From a virus: a stretch of DNA of 64,000 nt. Each line of letters begins with the position of its first letter. Positions within the stretch are counted from its first letter, which is position 1. The notes beneath the pieces are model-generated. The model ran no database searches. It saw nothing but the letters and a program-made list of their open reading frames with translations, and was not told where the DNA came from. Made by a program: the position numbers and the translations under genes. Of the stretch, positions 31,320-40,532 are shown piece by piece. The stretch is taken from positions 1 through 64,000 of the IMG/VR virus record IMGVR_UViG_3300031963_000004, one strand, 5' to 3'.

Positions 31320-34300
31320 TTATAATTTTCCTACTGCTACTTCGATTGTTCCTTCTATACCGCTAAAGTTTTCTAATGCTTTTCCTATAATACTTCCTAA
31401 TACAGGAAGTTTGCTTGAAGTTGCCATTCCGTTACCTGCACTAACAAGCATATCACCCTTTTCGATGATGCCAGTTACTTTAACAGGTACTCTTCCCTGC
31501 AATGCAATTACAATCGGATATTCGCATTCAATCATGCTATTCATAATGTATGCTGGATTAGTAGATACGACACCTGCAACTTTAGTACTCATGTGTTCCA
31601 AACAAGTAGTTACTTCATTTGCACCACCAAATGAAACAACTGTACCTGGTTCTATATGGTTGTCTCCTGCATAGTATTCAGCTAAGTCAGCAAATGTCGC
31701 TTCCATAGTTGAACCTGCTGTTAGTTTCCACTTACCTGTAATGTTACCAACGATAGTATTACCACCTGCATTCAACCCTCTTGCGTATACTGTACCTGTA
31801 TTCAATAAAAGGTTGTCTGCTATTACATTGGCACTTGATGTTATATCATTGAGAACATTCAACGTTCCAATATTGGCAGTATTAGTTACACTCAAATTAG
31901 CATTGGCGAACATGTTTAGTGCCGTAACACTTTGTACTGCTGAAACATTACCTAATGATATTACATTCGTACCTCTTACAAATCCATTCGCTAATATATT
32001 ATTTGTTGAGTTTATACCGGCTGCTATCAATCCAGCATTAATTACTGTTGCCCCATCAACTACCAATGGTCCAAATACATTTGCAGTATTAGCTAATAAT
32101 TCATCAGTGGTTATTTTTGTATTTGACAGTATTTCATTAGCTGTTAGAGCTTGGTTAACACTTAATTTATGATTAGTGTTTAGTGTTTCACTTGAACTTG
32201 TTAATACGCTATCACCTACTATTATTTCATTAACATACAAGTTTCTAAATCTATCGTCATCAGCACCTAAATCAAATGAATCATCTGCATTAGGAATTAG
32301 TGAGTTATTAAGATAACCAGTTAAGGTCAAGTTTCTACCTGTTATATTACCAAGAACGTTTATGTGTCCGTTAGTTGTTATGCTTCCTGATGTAATATTA
32401 CCGGTAGCAAAAATGTTTCCTGTAACATCAAGTTGTCTTGCTCTTACTAAATTGTTAGAAATTATGTTACCGTTAGCATTAAGTTCTTCTGTATCAATAA
32501 GAGTTCCAACTGTTAGTACCCCTATTAAATTACCATTTGCGGCTTCAAGATTAGCTACAATTCTTGCGTTATTAGCTGCTATGTCACCTGCTAATGTCGT
32601 ATTGATCGCTTTAATATTACCCAAAACGTTTGCGTCATTGGTTACATTTATATTGCCACTTACATTTGCATTGGCATTTACTGTTAAAGTATTTGTTATA
32701 GTTATTGCTGTTCTTATTTCATCTAAGGCTTTTAATTTAGGTACAGAAAGATACCCGGTGTTCGCTTCAAAATTTAAATGGTCGTTAGTTTGAATTCTTA
32801 AATTACCTGCACCGCCTGCATTACCAGATACAAAAGCCATTCTGAATTCACCTGAATAAAATCCTAAATTACTATAGGCAAATTCTGTTACATTACTAAA
32901 ATAAGAAAGAACAGCAGTGTTTACATTACCTACAACATTAGCACCTGTTATATTAGATATTTGTTCTCCGGAACCAATTAAGAAATTTGCTGTTATGGCA
33001 TTATTCACAGTCATGTCTGCTGCGAATACATTTCCTACAACACTAAGGTTAGTTAGGTTACCTAAACTTGTAATGTTAGGTTGTGCGTTTACTGTTACAT
33101 TACCTGCAAAATTAGCAAAATTAGCTACATTAGAGAAGGCTGCAAAGTTTGCATTAGCAACGATACCAGTTACATTTGCACCTGTAATCGCAGATAGGCT
33201 TGCACCATTACCTGTAAATCTAGCAGCAGTAATATTACCTGCCAATAAAGTAGTGAGTTGTGTATTACCTGTTACCGTTAATGTGTTACCATAAATATCA
33301 GCATCAAATGTTGCAGCACCAGCTACGGTTAAATTACCGAGTGATGTATTATTGCCTACAACTAATGATACTAAATTACCAACACTACGTATGTTAGGCT
33401 GAGAACTTGAAGTTAATACACCTGTTATAAAGTTTGCAGTTAATAAGTTTCCACTGTTTATGTTTTGGGCTATCATATTTGCATTCACTGCAAATATGTT
33501 GCCATCAAATGTTAATTTTTCACTAGCAGAAATATTACCTGAACCATTCAGTAATAGTTCGTTCTCATCACCGGGACTCTTATAAGTACCTTCTATATAC
33601 CCACCTTTTACATTACCATTAAATGTATGTGCTGTAACGTTGCCTGCTGCAACTACATTACCTACAGTATTAACATTAACTAATGTACCAACACTAGTAA
33701 TATTAGGTTGTGCATTTGTTCTTAGTGTTCCTGTAATAAAATTTGCTGTAAATGAATTACCACCGTTAATATTTTGTGCGGTAATATTTCCTATAACATT
33801 AAGTGTTGTTTCATCCCAAGTAACTTCAGAACTACCATCCATTACACCTGCTTTGTTGTATAATATTTGTCTGTTGCCTGAATTTTTAGGTGCTGTGTAG
33901 AAATTTGCAATGATAACGTTAGCATTAACATTACCAGTAAATGATGAACCTGTGATGTTGCCTACAACATTTAAACTAGTTAAGTTACCTACACTAGTAA
34001 TATTAGGTTGTGAGTTAGTTGTTAACGTACCTGTTAAACTATTAGTAGCAATAATATTTTGAGTTGAAATCGTAGTGTTAACCGTAATTACAAAAGGAGT
34101 TGTTCCAGTTGTTATGGTTGCTGTATTTCCTGTCGCAGCGCCCAAACCTACTAATAAGCTTGGACCTGTTTGTATGGTAACATTAGCAATATTTGCAGCT
34201 AAAGTCACGTTACCTGTTTGAACATCTTGTGTCAAACCAGATGTGGCCACAACACGCTGCACGCCTGTAGTAGCTACAACTGTGTATAATTCTGTAAAAT

Positions 34301-34388
34301 TATTCTGTGTTTTCTGAAAAGCAGTCCTTACTGGGTCTGCGTTTGCATCATTTGGGTACGAACCGAAGTCAATAATTTCTTGTGCCAT
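31320..34388 (-). CDS. Long tail fibre with NITSVGNL repeats
   Basis: 1022 residues, built mainly of beta-helix-like repeats such as TNAQPNITSVGTL, TGNVNAN and GNITAxN, low in charge. A segment SFDLGADDDRFRNLYVN (about two thirds along) is the 'tail-fibre joint' motif found before C-terminal tips. The last ~150 residues (FADLAEYYAGD...VAGVVSTNPAYIMNS...GRVPVKVTG) form a separate compact domain. Host-adsorption role. It has a late promoter 20 bases upstream with AAGGTGA, and a strong terminator precedes that. Confidence 0.75.
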   Translation of the reverse strand: MAQEIIDFGSYPNDANADPVRTAFQKTQNNFTELYTVVATTGVQRVVATSGLTQDVQTGNVTLAANIANVTIQTGPSLLVGLGAATGNTATITTGTTPFVITVNTTISTQNIIATNSLTGTLTTNSQPNITSVGNLTSLNVVGNITGSSFTGNVNANVIIANFYTAPKNSGNRQILYNKAGVMDGSSEVTWDETTLNVIGNITAQNINGGNSFTANFITGTLRTNAQPNITSVGTLVNVNTVGNVVAAGNVTAHTFNGNVKGGYIEGTYKSPGDENELLLNGSGNISASEKLTFDGNIFAVNANMIAQNINSGNLLTANFITGVLTSSSQPNIRSVGNLVSLVVGNNTSLGNLTVAGAATFDADIYGNTLTVTGNTQLTTLLAGNITAARFTGNGASLSAITGANVTGIVANANFAAFSNVANFANFAGNVTVNAQPNITSLGNLTNLSVVGNVFAADMTVNNAITANFLIGSGEQISNITGANVVGNVNTAVLSYFSNVTEFAYSNLGFYSGEFRMAFVSGNAGGAGNLRIQTNDHLNFEANTGYLSVPKLKALDEIRTAITITNTLTVNANANVSGNINVTNDANVLGNIKAINTTLAGDIAANNARIVANLEAANGNLIGVLTVGTLIDTEELNANGNIISNNLVRARQLDVTGNIFATGNITSGSITTNGHINVLGNITGRNLTLTGYLNNSLIPNADDSFDLGADDDRFRNLYVNEIIVGDSVLTSSSETLNTNHKLSVNQALTANEILSNTKITTDELLANTANVFGPLVVDGATVINAGLIAAGINSTNNILANGFVRGTNVISLGNVSAVQSVTALNMFANANLSVTNTANIGTLNVLNDITSSANVIADNLLLNTGTVYARGLNAGGNTIVGNITGKWKLTAGSTMEATFADLAEYYAGDNHIEPGTVVSFGGANEVTTCLEHMSTKVAGVVSTNPAYIMNSMIECEYPIVIALQGRVPVKVTGIIEKGDMLVSAGNGMATSSKLPVLGSIIGKALENFSGIEGTIEVAVGKL

Positions 34389-34408
34389 TTTAAATCACCT
34401 TATAGTGT

Positions 34409-34415
34409 ATTTATC
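34409..34415 (-). promoter_or_regulatory. T4-like late promoter ATAAATA
   Basis: GATAAATAC on the minus strand, 20 bases before ATG 34388, with AAGGTGA as ribosome site between. Confidence 0.7.
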
Positions 34416-34438
34416 GTATTCCGTATAGTACTTTGCCC

Positions 34439-34467
34439 AAAAAAACAGCCCGAGTAGTTCGGGCTGT
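34439..34467 (-). terminator. Rho-independent terminator
   Basis: Stem ACAGCCCGA (34445-34453) / TCGGGCTGT (34459-34467), 5-base loop, followed on the minus strand by seven T. It ends the transcript of the 1215-residue head-core-like gene. Confidence 0.9.
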
Positions 34468-34486
34468 ATTTTCAGAACTTTTGACT

Positions 34487-37400
34487 TCACTTGATACCGC
34501 TGAGTTTCTTCCACTCATATAGAACATCTTTTGACTTTGATTCAGTCACTTTAACACTTGTATGTGGTAGAGTTGTCTGATCACGCTTTTGACGGTTTAA
34601 GCCACCGGTAATAAAGTTAGTCATAAACTCAATGTCTTGCGTAGCCTCATTTGGCTCGTTTTCAAATGATTCTTCAACGTGGTCACAACCGCAGCTACTT
34701 TCGTTCATTCCGCACTCGTTGCACATAGGCTCATCACCTTCTTCTAGGCTACTTGTATCTTTGTACTTTTTACCGTCGATTTCGAATTCTTCGCCAGGTG
34801 GTGTTTGACTTAGCTTTTCTGTAAATTCATTGCCTTCGTCAGCTTGACCATATGCTTCGTCTACTTCTTTCTCTTTTCTATGATCTTCTTCATCAGAGCC
34901 TTTTTCAATCTGGTCTTCTTCCTCGCCTTCATCTTCTTCTCCTTCTGGTTTGTGCATAGTATCGCCTGCATTGTCAACAGGCACTTCATCAGCATAATCT
35001 TCACCAGAGCTTTGCTGAGGTGCTGCACTTAAGCCTGCCATTTTCTTAATTAGTTCTAGCACACTGTCGCCACCATCAATAACTTCAGGCCCGTCAACTG
35101 ATACCATTTCTATGCCACCATTGTCGCTACTATCACTTGTCATAGGAGCACCATATGGTGATGATTGTGATTGTTCTCCGCCACCGAAAATACCACCCAT
35201 TCCAGCGTTCTTTAATAATGCGATTAACTCACCTGCGTCACCCTCAGTAGCAGTAACAGTAACACTATCGTTACCGTCTGAGCTTGTGTTGGTGTTTATA
35301 CTAATGTTCTCGTTGAGTAATGAATCTAAGTCATTAGCCCAACTTTCAAATTGTCTATCCATATCTACGTTTTCTTTCATTGGTTTTTTATCTGACTTGT
35401 TAGGCTTATTAATGTCTATTGCATTTGGATATACTGGATCCATTGGTACCGGCATAGGTACATCTTTTTGACCCTTCTTAGGAGGATCACTACTCCACGT
35501 GCCTGTTAATTCACCTGGCTTATCGCCGCCCTTAATAGAACCTTCTTTCATCTTGCTTGCTTCTTTTACAGTTACTGGATGAGTTTCACCACCGAACTTG
35601 AATACATCTCTTCCTTCATCTTTGGCTTGCTTAGCTGCCCAAGCAAAAGGACCTTCTGCTACTGGTTCTTCTACTACTGGCTGAGGCATCATTGGTGACT
35701 CGCCCATTATTTTATCTTTCTTTGAATACTTGTGTAGGTCTAATGCATCACGTAGTGCTTCACTCATATGACCAGTTGTTTTGTATTCTTCAATGTGTGA
35801 TTGTAACTCCATCAACATTTCTTCAATGCTCATCTGAGTTTCACGCATCATTTGGCTAAAGTTAATACCTTCTTTAACTTTCTTTTTGTTTCTTAATGCG
35901 GCAAAATCTTTTGAATCTAACTTACCTTTTGGTTCAGCAACATCAAGATTCTTTTGACCGCCTTTTAATGCTTCTTTAACATTATCTGGACTTGGCTTCT
36001 TACCTGCTGCTTTCATATGAGCATCATATTCACCTTTGCTTACTTCACGGCTGTTGACTGTATATTTTTCTTCGTCAACTTTCTTAGCGATTTCATGACC
36101 TTTCTTGATAACTTTCTTTGGAAGATCAGTTGCTGGTTTTGAACCGTAGCCTGCTTGTTTCTTAGCAGCAGCCATACCAATCGCATATTTGTTCTTTGCT
36201 CTTTCTGCAATCATTTCTTCAGTAGAATCGATCCAGTCTTTTAATTTTTTCTTTTTGGCAGCAGCTTTGGCAGCTTTTTCTCTTTCCTCTTCTTTTCTCA
36301 ACCATGCTTCTTCGTCGGCTGGAGCAGATTTTGGTTTTTTGTCTGATATTGTATGAACTTTGCCTTTAGCTGATTTTCCAGGTTGACCTTTAATAACCTT
36401 GGATCCTGCGTCACTAGCACCTTGCCATTTTTTAGCATCTTTAGTAGCGTCACTTTCTTGACCGCCGCGACTTTTTACTTCTTTTTCTTCACCTTCTTCA
36501 TCAGTATCGTATGCTTTACCATACTTACCTGTATGTTTTTTGCCCTTAAGGTCAGCCATCTTAGATGCTTCGTACATTAATTCAAGCATTTGTCTCATAT
36601 CAGTTTGATTTACATGAGATTCAGAAATTTCTTTTTTAGGTGTTGTACTAGCTAAAGATTTAATTCTATTGAGTTGCTCTAAATCTTCTTTGAACCAATT
36701 GAGTGGATTCAATTTACTACCTAAGGCTTTGAGATTTTCCCAATTCTTTTCGCCTTGCTCTCTTTCTTTTTCTTGCCAACCTGGACCAGGATATTGACCG
36801 CCTCTATAAGGATGTTTTGTATCCCATTCAATTTCATCTTCACTACGTGTACCTACAACACCTCTTTGATATTTTTTATCAGTTAAATCAGGGCCTGCTT
36901 TAGGTTCTGCTTTAGGTTCTGGTTCTGCGTATCTTGATCTATTTTCAATAGGAGGCAATTCGTTACCTAAAGTTTTATCGTTATCACCTGTACCATCTCT
37001 TTGATACCACTTACTTAACTCAGCTTTATCAACGGGTTCACTTGAATAGCCAGGTCCTGGTCCTTGCGCTGCTTTTAATGCGCTTTGTAATCCAGGACTA
37101 CCTTTTAATCTCTCTCTTGCAGCAGTTGCTTCCCAATCTACATTTGCATATGGGTCTACTTTATTCTGTATCGGTGCCGGCGCACTATCACGCTTAAATG
37201 TTGGGTGATCACGTACAGGAAATACATTATCATCTCTTGTTTGTTCTGTGTCATACGCTGGTTTTTCACCAGGGCCTAAATGCGATGGACGATAATCTGT
37301 ATCGGGAATAACATTAGTTGTATTAGGAACAACATTAGTTGTATTAGGGACAACATTAGTTGTATTAGGGACATCGGACGCAGGGAAATTTTGTTCCCAT

Positions 37401-38134
37401 GGTTCATATGGTCTTTCAGGGTTTGTTGGTGTTACAACTTCATTACCATCTTTATCTTTCGTAAGAAGATACGTTAGGCCGCTACCTGCCAATGCACTTG
37501 CAGCCATAGCCTTTCCTATGTTGCCTGGAGAAGTTTTAATACTTCCAGACTTACTTGCTGCTGGTTCACCTTTTTCTGCCGCCGCCGCCATTTTTTCCGC
37601 TGCTCCGGCTTCTTTCTCTGCTGCTTTGATATAATCAGCAGCCAATGATGAAGTTTTAGGATCAAATGTAGTTGGTACTTCTTTACCTGTAGCAGTACTT
37701 TTAGGTGTTACAACATTCTTAGGTCTGAAATCTGGCCTAGGAGCAGCTGCCGGCTTACCTTTAGAAGCAGAACCTTGCATGCCAGTAAATGTAGTCGGCA
37801 CATCTTTACCTGTAACAGTACTCTTGGGTACAGCTTTTCCATCCTTAGGCTCAAATTTTGGTCTAGCATCAGCAGGATAAGGTTTCGATGGTCTTTCTGC
37901 ATTAGGCTTGACATCAGATGGATATTTTAGTGGTGCGTTATATTTTACATCTTTGGGTTGAGGAGCTTTGTTTTGAGCATATGGACCTTGAGACATTTTT
38001 TCTTGTCTACCAGCGAATCTTTGAGTAGCTGTTCCACCTTTTTCTCCGGCGCCGGCAACTCTAGTAGCACCTTTTTCTATTCTGGTGGCTGCATCAGTAA
38101 CTGCCTCATATATGTTTATGTCTTTGATTTTCAT
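34487..38134 (-). CDS. Giant modular capsid-targeted/scaffold-like polyprotein
   Basis: 1215 residues. It begins MKIKDINIYEAV (I-Y-E cleavage-type site). Layout: Lys/Pro/Ala-rich N-terminal third with T-x-x-GK-[DE]-VPTTF repeated twice, a hydrophobic Ala/Gly segment (~205-225), a VPNTTNV tandem repeat, Lys/Ala-rich helices in the middle, many V-x-E-G, I-S-E and V-K-E-type junctions, an acidic C-terminal third, and a Cys cluster C-N-E-C-G...C-G-C near the end. The final residues read YEWKKLSGIK. It looks like a head-core or internal polyprotein cut at many Glu sites during maturation. No enzyme motif is seen. Confidence 0.6.
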   Translation of the reverse strand: MKIKDINIYEAVTDAATRIEKGATRVAGAGEKGGTATQRFAGRQEKMSQGPYAQNKAPQPKDVKYNAPLKYPSDVKPNAERPSKPYPADARPKFEPKDGKAVPKSTVTGKDVPTTFTGMQGSASKGKPAAAPRPDFRPKNVVTPKSTATGKEVPTTFDPKTSSLAADYIKAAEKEAGAAEKMAAAAEKGEPAASKSGSIKTSPGNIGKAMAASALAGSGLTYLLTKDKDGNEVVTPTNPERPYEPWEQNFPASDVPNTTNVVPNTTNVVPNTTNVIPDTDYRPSHLGPGEKPAYDTEQTRDDNVFPVRDHPTFKRDSAPAPIQNKVDPYANVDWEATAARERLKGSPGLQSALKAAQGPGPGYSSEPVDKAELSKWYQRDGTGDNDKTLGNELPPIENRSRYAEPEPKAEPKAGPDLTDKKYQRGVVGTRSEDEIEWDTKHPYRGGQYPGPGWQEKEREQGEKNWENLKALGSKLNPLNWFKEDLEQLNRIKSLASTTPKKEISESHVNQTDMRQMLELMYEASKMADLKGKKHTGKYGKAYDTDEEGEEKEVKSRGGQESDATKDAKKWQGASDAGSKVIKGQPGKSAKGKVHTISDKKPKSAPADEEAWLRKEEEREKAAKAAAKKKKLKDWIDSTEEMIAERAKNKYAIGMAAAKKQAGYGSKPATDLPKKVIKKGHEIAKKVDEEKYTVNSREVSKGEYDAHMKAAGKKPSPDNVKEALKGGQKNLDVAEPKGKLDSKDFAALRNKKKVKEGINFSQMMRETQMSIEEMLMELQSHIEEYKTTGHMSEALRDALDLHKYSKKDKIMGESPMMPQPVVEEPVAEGPFAWAAKQAKDEGRDVFKFGGETHPVTVKEASKMKEGSIKGGDKPGELTGTWSSDPPKKGQKDVPMPVPMDPVYPNAIDINKPNKSDKKPMKENVDMDRQFESWANDLDSLLNENISINTNTSSDGNDSVTVTATEGDAGELIALLKNAGMGGIFGGGEQSQSSPYGAPMTSDSSDNGGIEMVSVDGPEVIDGGDSVLELIKKMAGLSAAPQQSSGEDYADEVPVDNAGDTMHKPEGEEDEGEEEDQIEKGSDEEDHRKEKEVDEAYGQADEGNEFTEKLSQTPPGEEFEIDGKKYKDTSSLEEGDEPMCNECGMNESSCGCDHVEESFENEPNEATQDIEFMTNFITGGLNRQKRDQTTLPHTSVKVTESKSKDVLYEWKKLSGIK
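37310..37372. repeat. Three tandem 21-base repeats
   Basis: Unit AACATTAGTTGTATTAGG(A/G)AC occurs three times head to tail inside the 1215-residue gene and encodes the seven-residue VPNTTNV repeat; a diverged fourth partial copy precedes it. Confidence 0.9.
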
Positions 38135-38140
38135 TTTTTA

Positions 38141-38908
38141 TTACCTATAATTAATTAGATATTTAAGGCGTTCTTCAAACACACGATAATCTTCTGCTCC
38201 ATAATATGGATCGGTTGGATCATATTTTTTCACACCTTTTTCTACTGCCTTTGTTGCTGCAATACCACCTGTTAAGTCCGTCGCTACTTTAGCAGGTATC
38301 GTTACTGCTTTCTTCCCGATATTTTTAGCTGTTTGCCCTGCTACAGGAGTAAAAGCTTTTTTAACTGTTCCGGGCAGTACCTTTCCGGCTGCATATCGTG
38401 CTACTTTTGCACCGCCTAAAAATGCAGGGTTTACTAATAAACCACCGACATCACCTACGGTTGATGCAACTGGATACTTATCTCGTAATTCAGCAGATTT
38501 TGCATATTGTTTTTCTTTTTCTTGCTCATATCTTTTAGTCCAGTCATCGGAACCACTGAGTGGTTTATCAAATGCACTTCCTGCTGTCTTTACTGCCGCT
38601 AATGCTTTATCACCATATCCAAACGTTGCAGTATTTAATGCGCCTCTTGCACCTGCTTGCGCTATTTCACCTGCTGTACTTAAAGCCTTACTTGGATCTT
38701 TCTTTGCTGCTTCCCAACCTCTGCCCATCTGAGCAGCAATTTGATCACGTTTGTCTATGATGTCACCTGTAGCCGTAGCAGCTTTTTTACCTAAATCGTA
38801 TATTGCTTTAGGTGCGTGAGCTACTTCTTTTCCCACTTCGGCGCCAAATTCTCTGGTAGCATCCCACCATGATTTTTCAGCCTCAGTTATGATTTCAGTT
38901 ATTTTCAT
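38141..38908 (-). CDS. Capsid-targeted internal/ejection-like protein
   Basis: 255 residues. MKITEIITEAEKSW fits the capsid signal with an I-T-E site. The body is Ala/Gly/Lys-rich and helical. It includes AQAGARGALNTATFGYGDKALAAVK, an EKEKQYAKSAELRDKYPVAS segment and GLLVNPAFLGGAKVAR, a layout seen in phage internal virion or DNA-ejection proteins that interact with membranes. Weakly hydrophobic glycine-rich stretches (~85-125, 150-200) may insert into the membrane on ejection (inference). Confidence 0.6.
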   Translation of the reverse strand: MKITEIITEAEKSWWDATREFGAEVGKEVAHAPKAIYDLGKKAATATGDIIDKRDQIAAQMGRGWEAAKKDPSKALSTAGEIAQAGARGALNTATFGYGDKALAAVKTAGSAFDKPLSGSDDWTKRYEQEKEKQYAKSAELRDKYPVASTVGDVGGLLVNPAFLGGAKVARYAAGKVLPGTVKKAFTPVAGQTAKNIGKKAVTIPAKVATDLTGGIAATKAVEKGVKKYDPTDPYYGAEDYRVFEERLKYLINYR

Positions 38909-39174
38909 TTTTTTATATCATCCCCTGGTCTTGGTTTGAAGAAAGGACCAGCAGCACGATTATCGCCTGCTTTATAGGCTTTTAACTGACGCTGATATGT
39001 TGCTTCATCGTCGGCTTTCTTACTAGGTAATCCAAGTGCTGCTCTTTGTTTCTCCTCAGCATTTGCCATTTCATCATCAGTAGGTTCAGGTCCTGTAAGT
39101 TGAACTCCAGGTTGTCCAGCTACAACTCTTTCAGAGAGAATGTCTAAGTATTTTCTAAAAAATGTGGCGTCCAT
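38905..39174 (-). CDS. Small capsid-targeted protein (89 residues)
   Basis: MDATFFRKYLDILSERVVAGQPG start: an amphipathic helix ending in L-S-E, the prohead-protease-type site. The rest is Pro/Asp/Lys-rich and disordered. It overlaps the next gene by ATGA. It resembles small head-core peptides of T4-like phages in layout, not in sequence. Function unknown. Confidence 0.55.
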   Translation of the reverse strand: MDATFFRKYLDILSERVVAGQPGVQLTGPEPTDDEMANAEEKQRAALGLPSKKADDEATYQRQLKAYKAGDNRAAGPFFKPRPGDDIKK

Positions 39175-39186
39175 TATAATTCTCTT

Positions 39187-39402
39187 TTACTTTTTAATCG
39201 TATCTAATTTTTCTTCGATTCTATCTAACTGAGCTTGTAGCACTGTCAACTTTTCATTGGTAGCCTGTGCTTTAATATTGCTAATTTCTATTTTCTTATC
39301 CAGTTCACCTACAGTAGAGGTTATAGTTAAATAACCACCGCCCCCTAAACTGCAAGCACCTACTACTATCCAAGATAATTGACCCGTGCTAAAATCTAAC
39401 AT
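39187..39402 (-). CDS. Small membrane-anchored coiled-coil protein (71 residues)
   Basis: A hydrophobic segment at about 9-28 (LSWIVVGACSLGGGGYLTIT) is followed by a charged helical region with heptads (IKAQATNEKLTVLQAQLDRIEEKLDTIKK). This is the build of small phage membrane proteins of the holin/antiholin or spanin-helper type, or of a virion membrane anchor. The stop/start overlap (TAATG, 39402) couples it to the upstream gene. Function unknown. Confidence 0.6.
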   Translation of the reverse strand: MLDFSTGQLSWIVVGACSLGGGGYLTITSTVGELDKKIEISNIKAQATNEKLTVLQAQLDRIEEKLDTIKK

Positions 39403-39998
39403 TACTTACTTGCTCCTGTACTTGGCTTTGGAGGACGATTGATTTTAGTCATAGGACTCTTAGTTTGTATGCCCTCTTTGGAATTGTTTTTGATCGTTGG
39501 GGTTTTCTTACCGTCATATGGAATATCTATACTTGGCTTTTTAGGAATCACTTTGTCTAGATATTGATTTGCATAATCCTTACTTGCTTGTTTTGATGTT
39601 GGATTATCTTCCATATTAGGTTCGGTGAGCAAAGTATCAGGTTGATTTGCATAACCTTCTGCTTCACTGTTTAAACCATCTTCGTGATCTTGAGTGAATA
39701 CTCTTACTGCATTGATATTTTTACCTAGTAACTGAGCAATTTGTTGAATCATTGGTTCTGTTGCTGGGTATTTGAATTCTGCTTTGATGATATTGACACT
39801 AGAATTTTGATGATCAGGGAACCCATATGGGTCTTTTTGAATTGGGGTAGACTTAGCATCACTTACAGATACTGGATCGAACTTGTTCAAGTTGTACTTA
39901 AACATGTCCATAAATTTACTGTCGATATCTCCAGCTATCTTTATCGTATAGCGATAAGTTCTTACACTTTCTGTCAAATATTGGCGAAGGCTTTTCAT
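39402..39998 (-). CDS. Capsid-targeted T4-like conserved protein
   Basis: 198 residues. MKSLRQYLTESVRTYRYTIKIAGD: the first ten residues match the T4 internal-protein signal most closely (MKTYQEFIAE) with an L-T-E site, but continue directly into a folded domain (FMDMFKYNLNKFDPVSVSDAK, QKDPYGFPDHQ, FKYPATEPMIQQIAQLLG). The C-terminal third is Lys/Pro/Asn-rich and disordered. I recall similar proteins in marine T4-like phages without a known function. Late promoter 19 bases upstream, AGGAATT ribosome site. Confidence 0.6.
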   Translation of the reverse strand: MKSLRQYLTESVRTYRYTIKIAGDIDSKFMDMFKYNLNKFDPVSVSDAKSTPIQKDPYGFPDHQNSSVNIIKAEFKYPATEPMIQQIAQLLGKNINAVRVFTQDHEDGLNSEAEGYANQPDTLLTEPNMEDNPTSKQASKDYANQYLDKVIPKKPSIDIPYDGKKTPTIKNNSKEGIQTKSPMTKINRPPKPSTGASK

Positions 39999-40016
39999 GG
40001 TATAATTCCTATAGTA

Positions 40017-40505
40017 TTATTTATCTTTATCTTGTTTATTTGCTAGCAAAGACTTTAGCAGTTCATTACGGTCTAATACTTGTCCTGACCCTATAGGGGT
40101 TGAAGTTATCTCTTTTGTCCTATCAGCTTCTTTTTGGTCTAATGCCGCTTTCTTTAACTGTAAATCAATCATTTTTAGCTTCTTATTAATTTTAGCTGTT
40201 TTAGCTGTAATTGCATGACCTAACATTGTCCCTGCTGTACCAAAGATTTCAGCGGCAAATCGACTATCGACTTGCATTCCTAGATCCATTAAATCCTTGT
40301 AGCTTTCTGTAGCTAAGCTAGCTAGACTGTCCATTTCAATATCACTGGCTTCTAGACCACGGACTTGTGGTAATGCATTTTCAATTTTTTCTAGATTTGA
40401 ATAAGCTAACGCGGTTACGTCTTCTTGAATTATAGGTTCGGTGAGGGTTTCTTCTTGAACCTCATCTTCAGGTAGATTGAATAATTCTGAAAGTTTCTTT
40501 GTCAT
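40017..40505 (-). CDS. Terminase small subunit (T4 gp16-like)
   Basis: 162 residues, as in T4 gp16 (164). It has an acidic N-terminus (LSELFNLPEDEVQEE), a central coiled-coil pair, and the telling segment GTMLGHAITAKTAKINKKLKMIDLQLKKAALDQKE, typical of small terminases in T4-like marine phages. It forms rings that regulate the large terminase in DNA packaging. The large subunit gp17 is not in this window. Late promoter 20 bases upstream with AAGGAG. Confidence 0.7.
   Translation of the reverse strand: MTKKLSELFNLPEDEVQEETLTEPIIQEDVTALAYSNLEKIENALPQVRGLEASDIEMDSLASLATESYKDLMDLGMQVDSRFAAEIFGTAGTMLGHAITAKTAKINKKLKMIDLQLKKAALDQKEADRTKEITSTPIGSGQVLDRNELLKSLLANKQDKDK
40018..40024 (-). promoter_or_regulatory. 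T4-like late promoter ATAAATA
   Basis: GATAAATAATAC on the minus strand, 19 bases before ATG 39998, with AGGAATT between. It overlaps the stop of gp16. Confidence 0.65.
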
Positions 40506-40525
40506 ACTGCTCCTTACTGTAGCAG

Positions 40526-40532
40526 TATTTAT
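40526..40532 (-). promoter_or_regulatory. T4-like late promoter ATAAATA
   Basis: AATAAATAC on the minus strand 20 bases before gp16 ATG 40505, with AAGGAG between. Confidence 0.7.

Noticed and set aside
37310-37372. CRISPR-like array
   Set aside because: The 21-base repeats are directly tandem without spacers and lie inside a coding frame.
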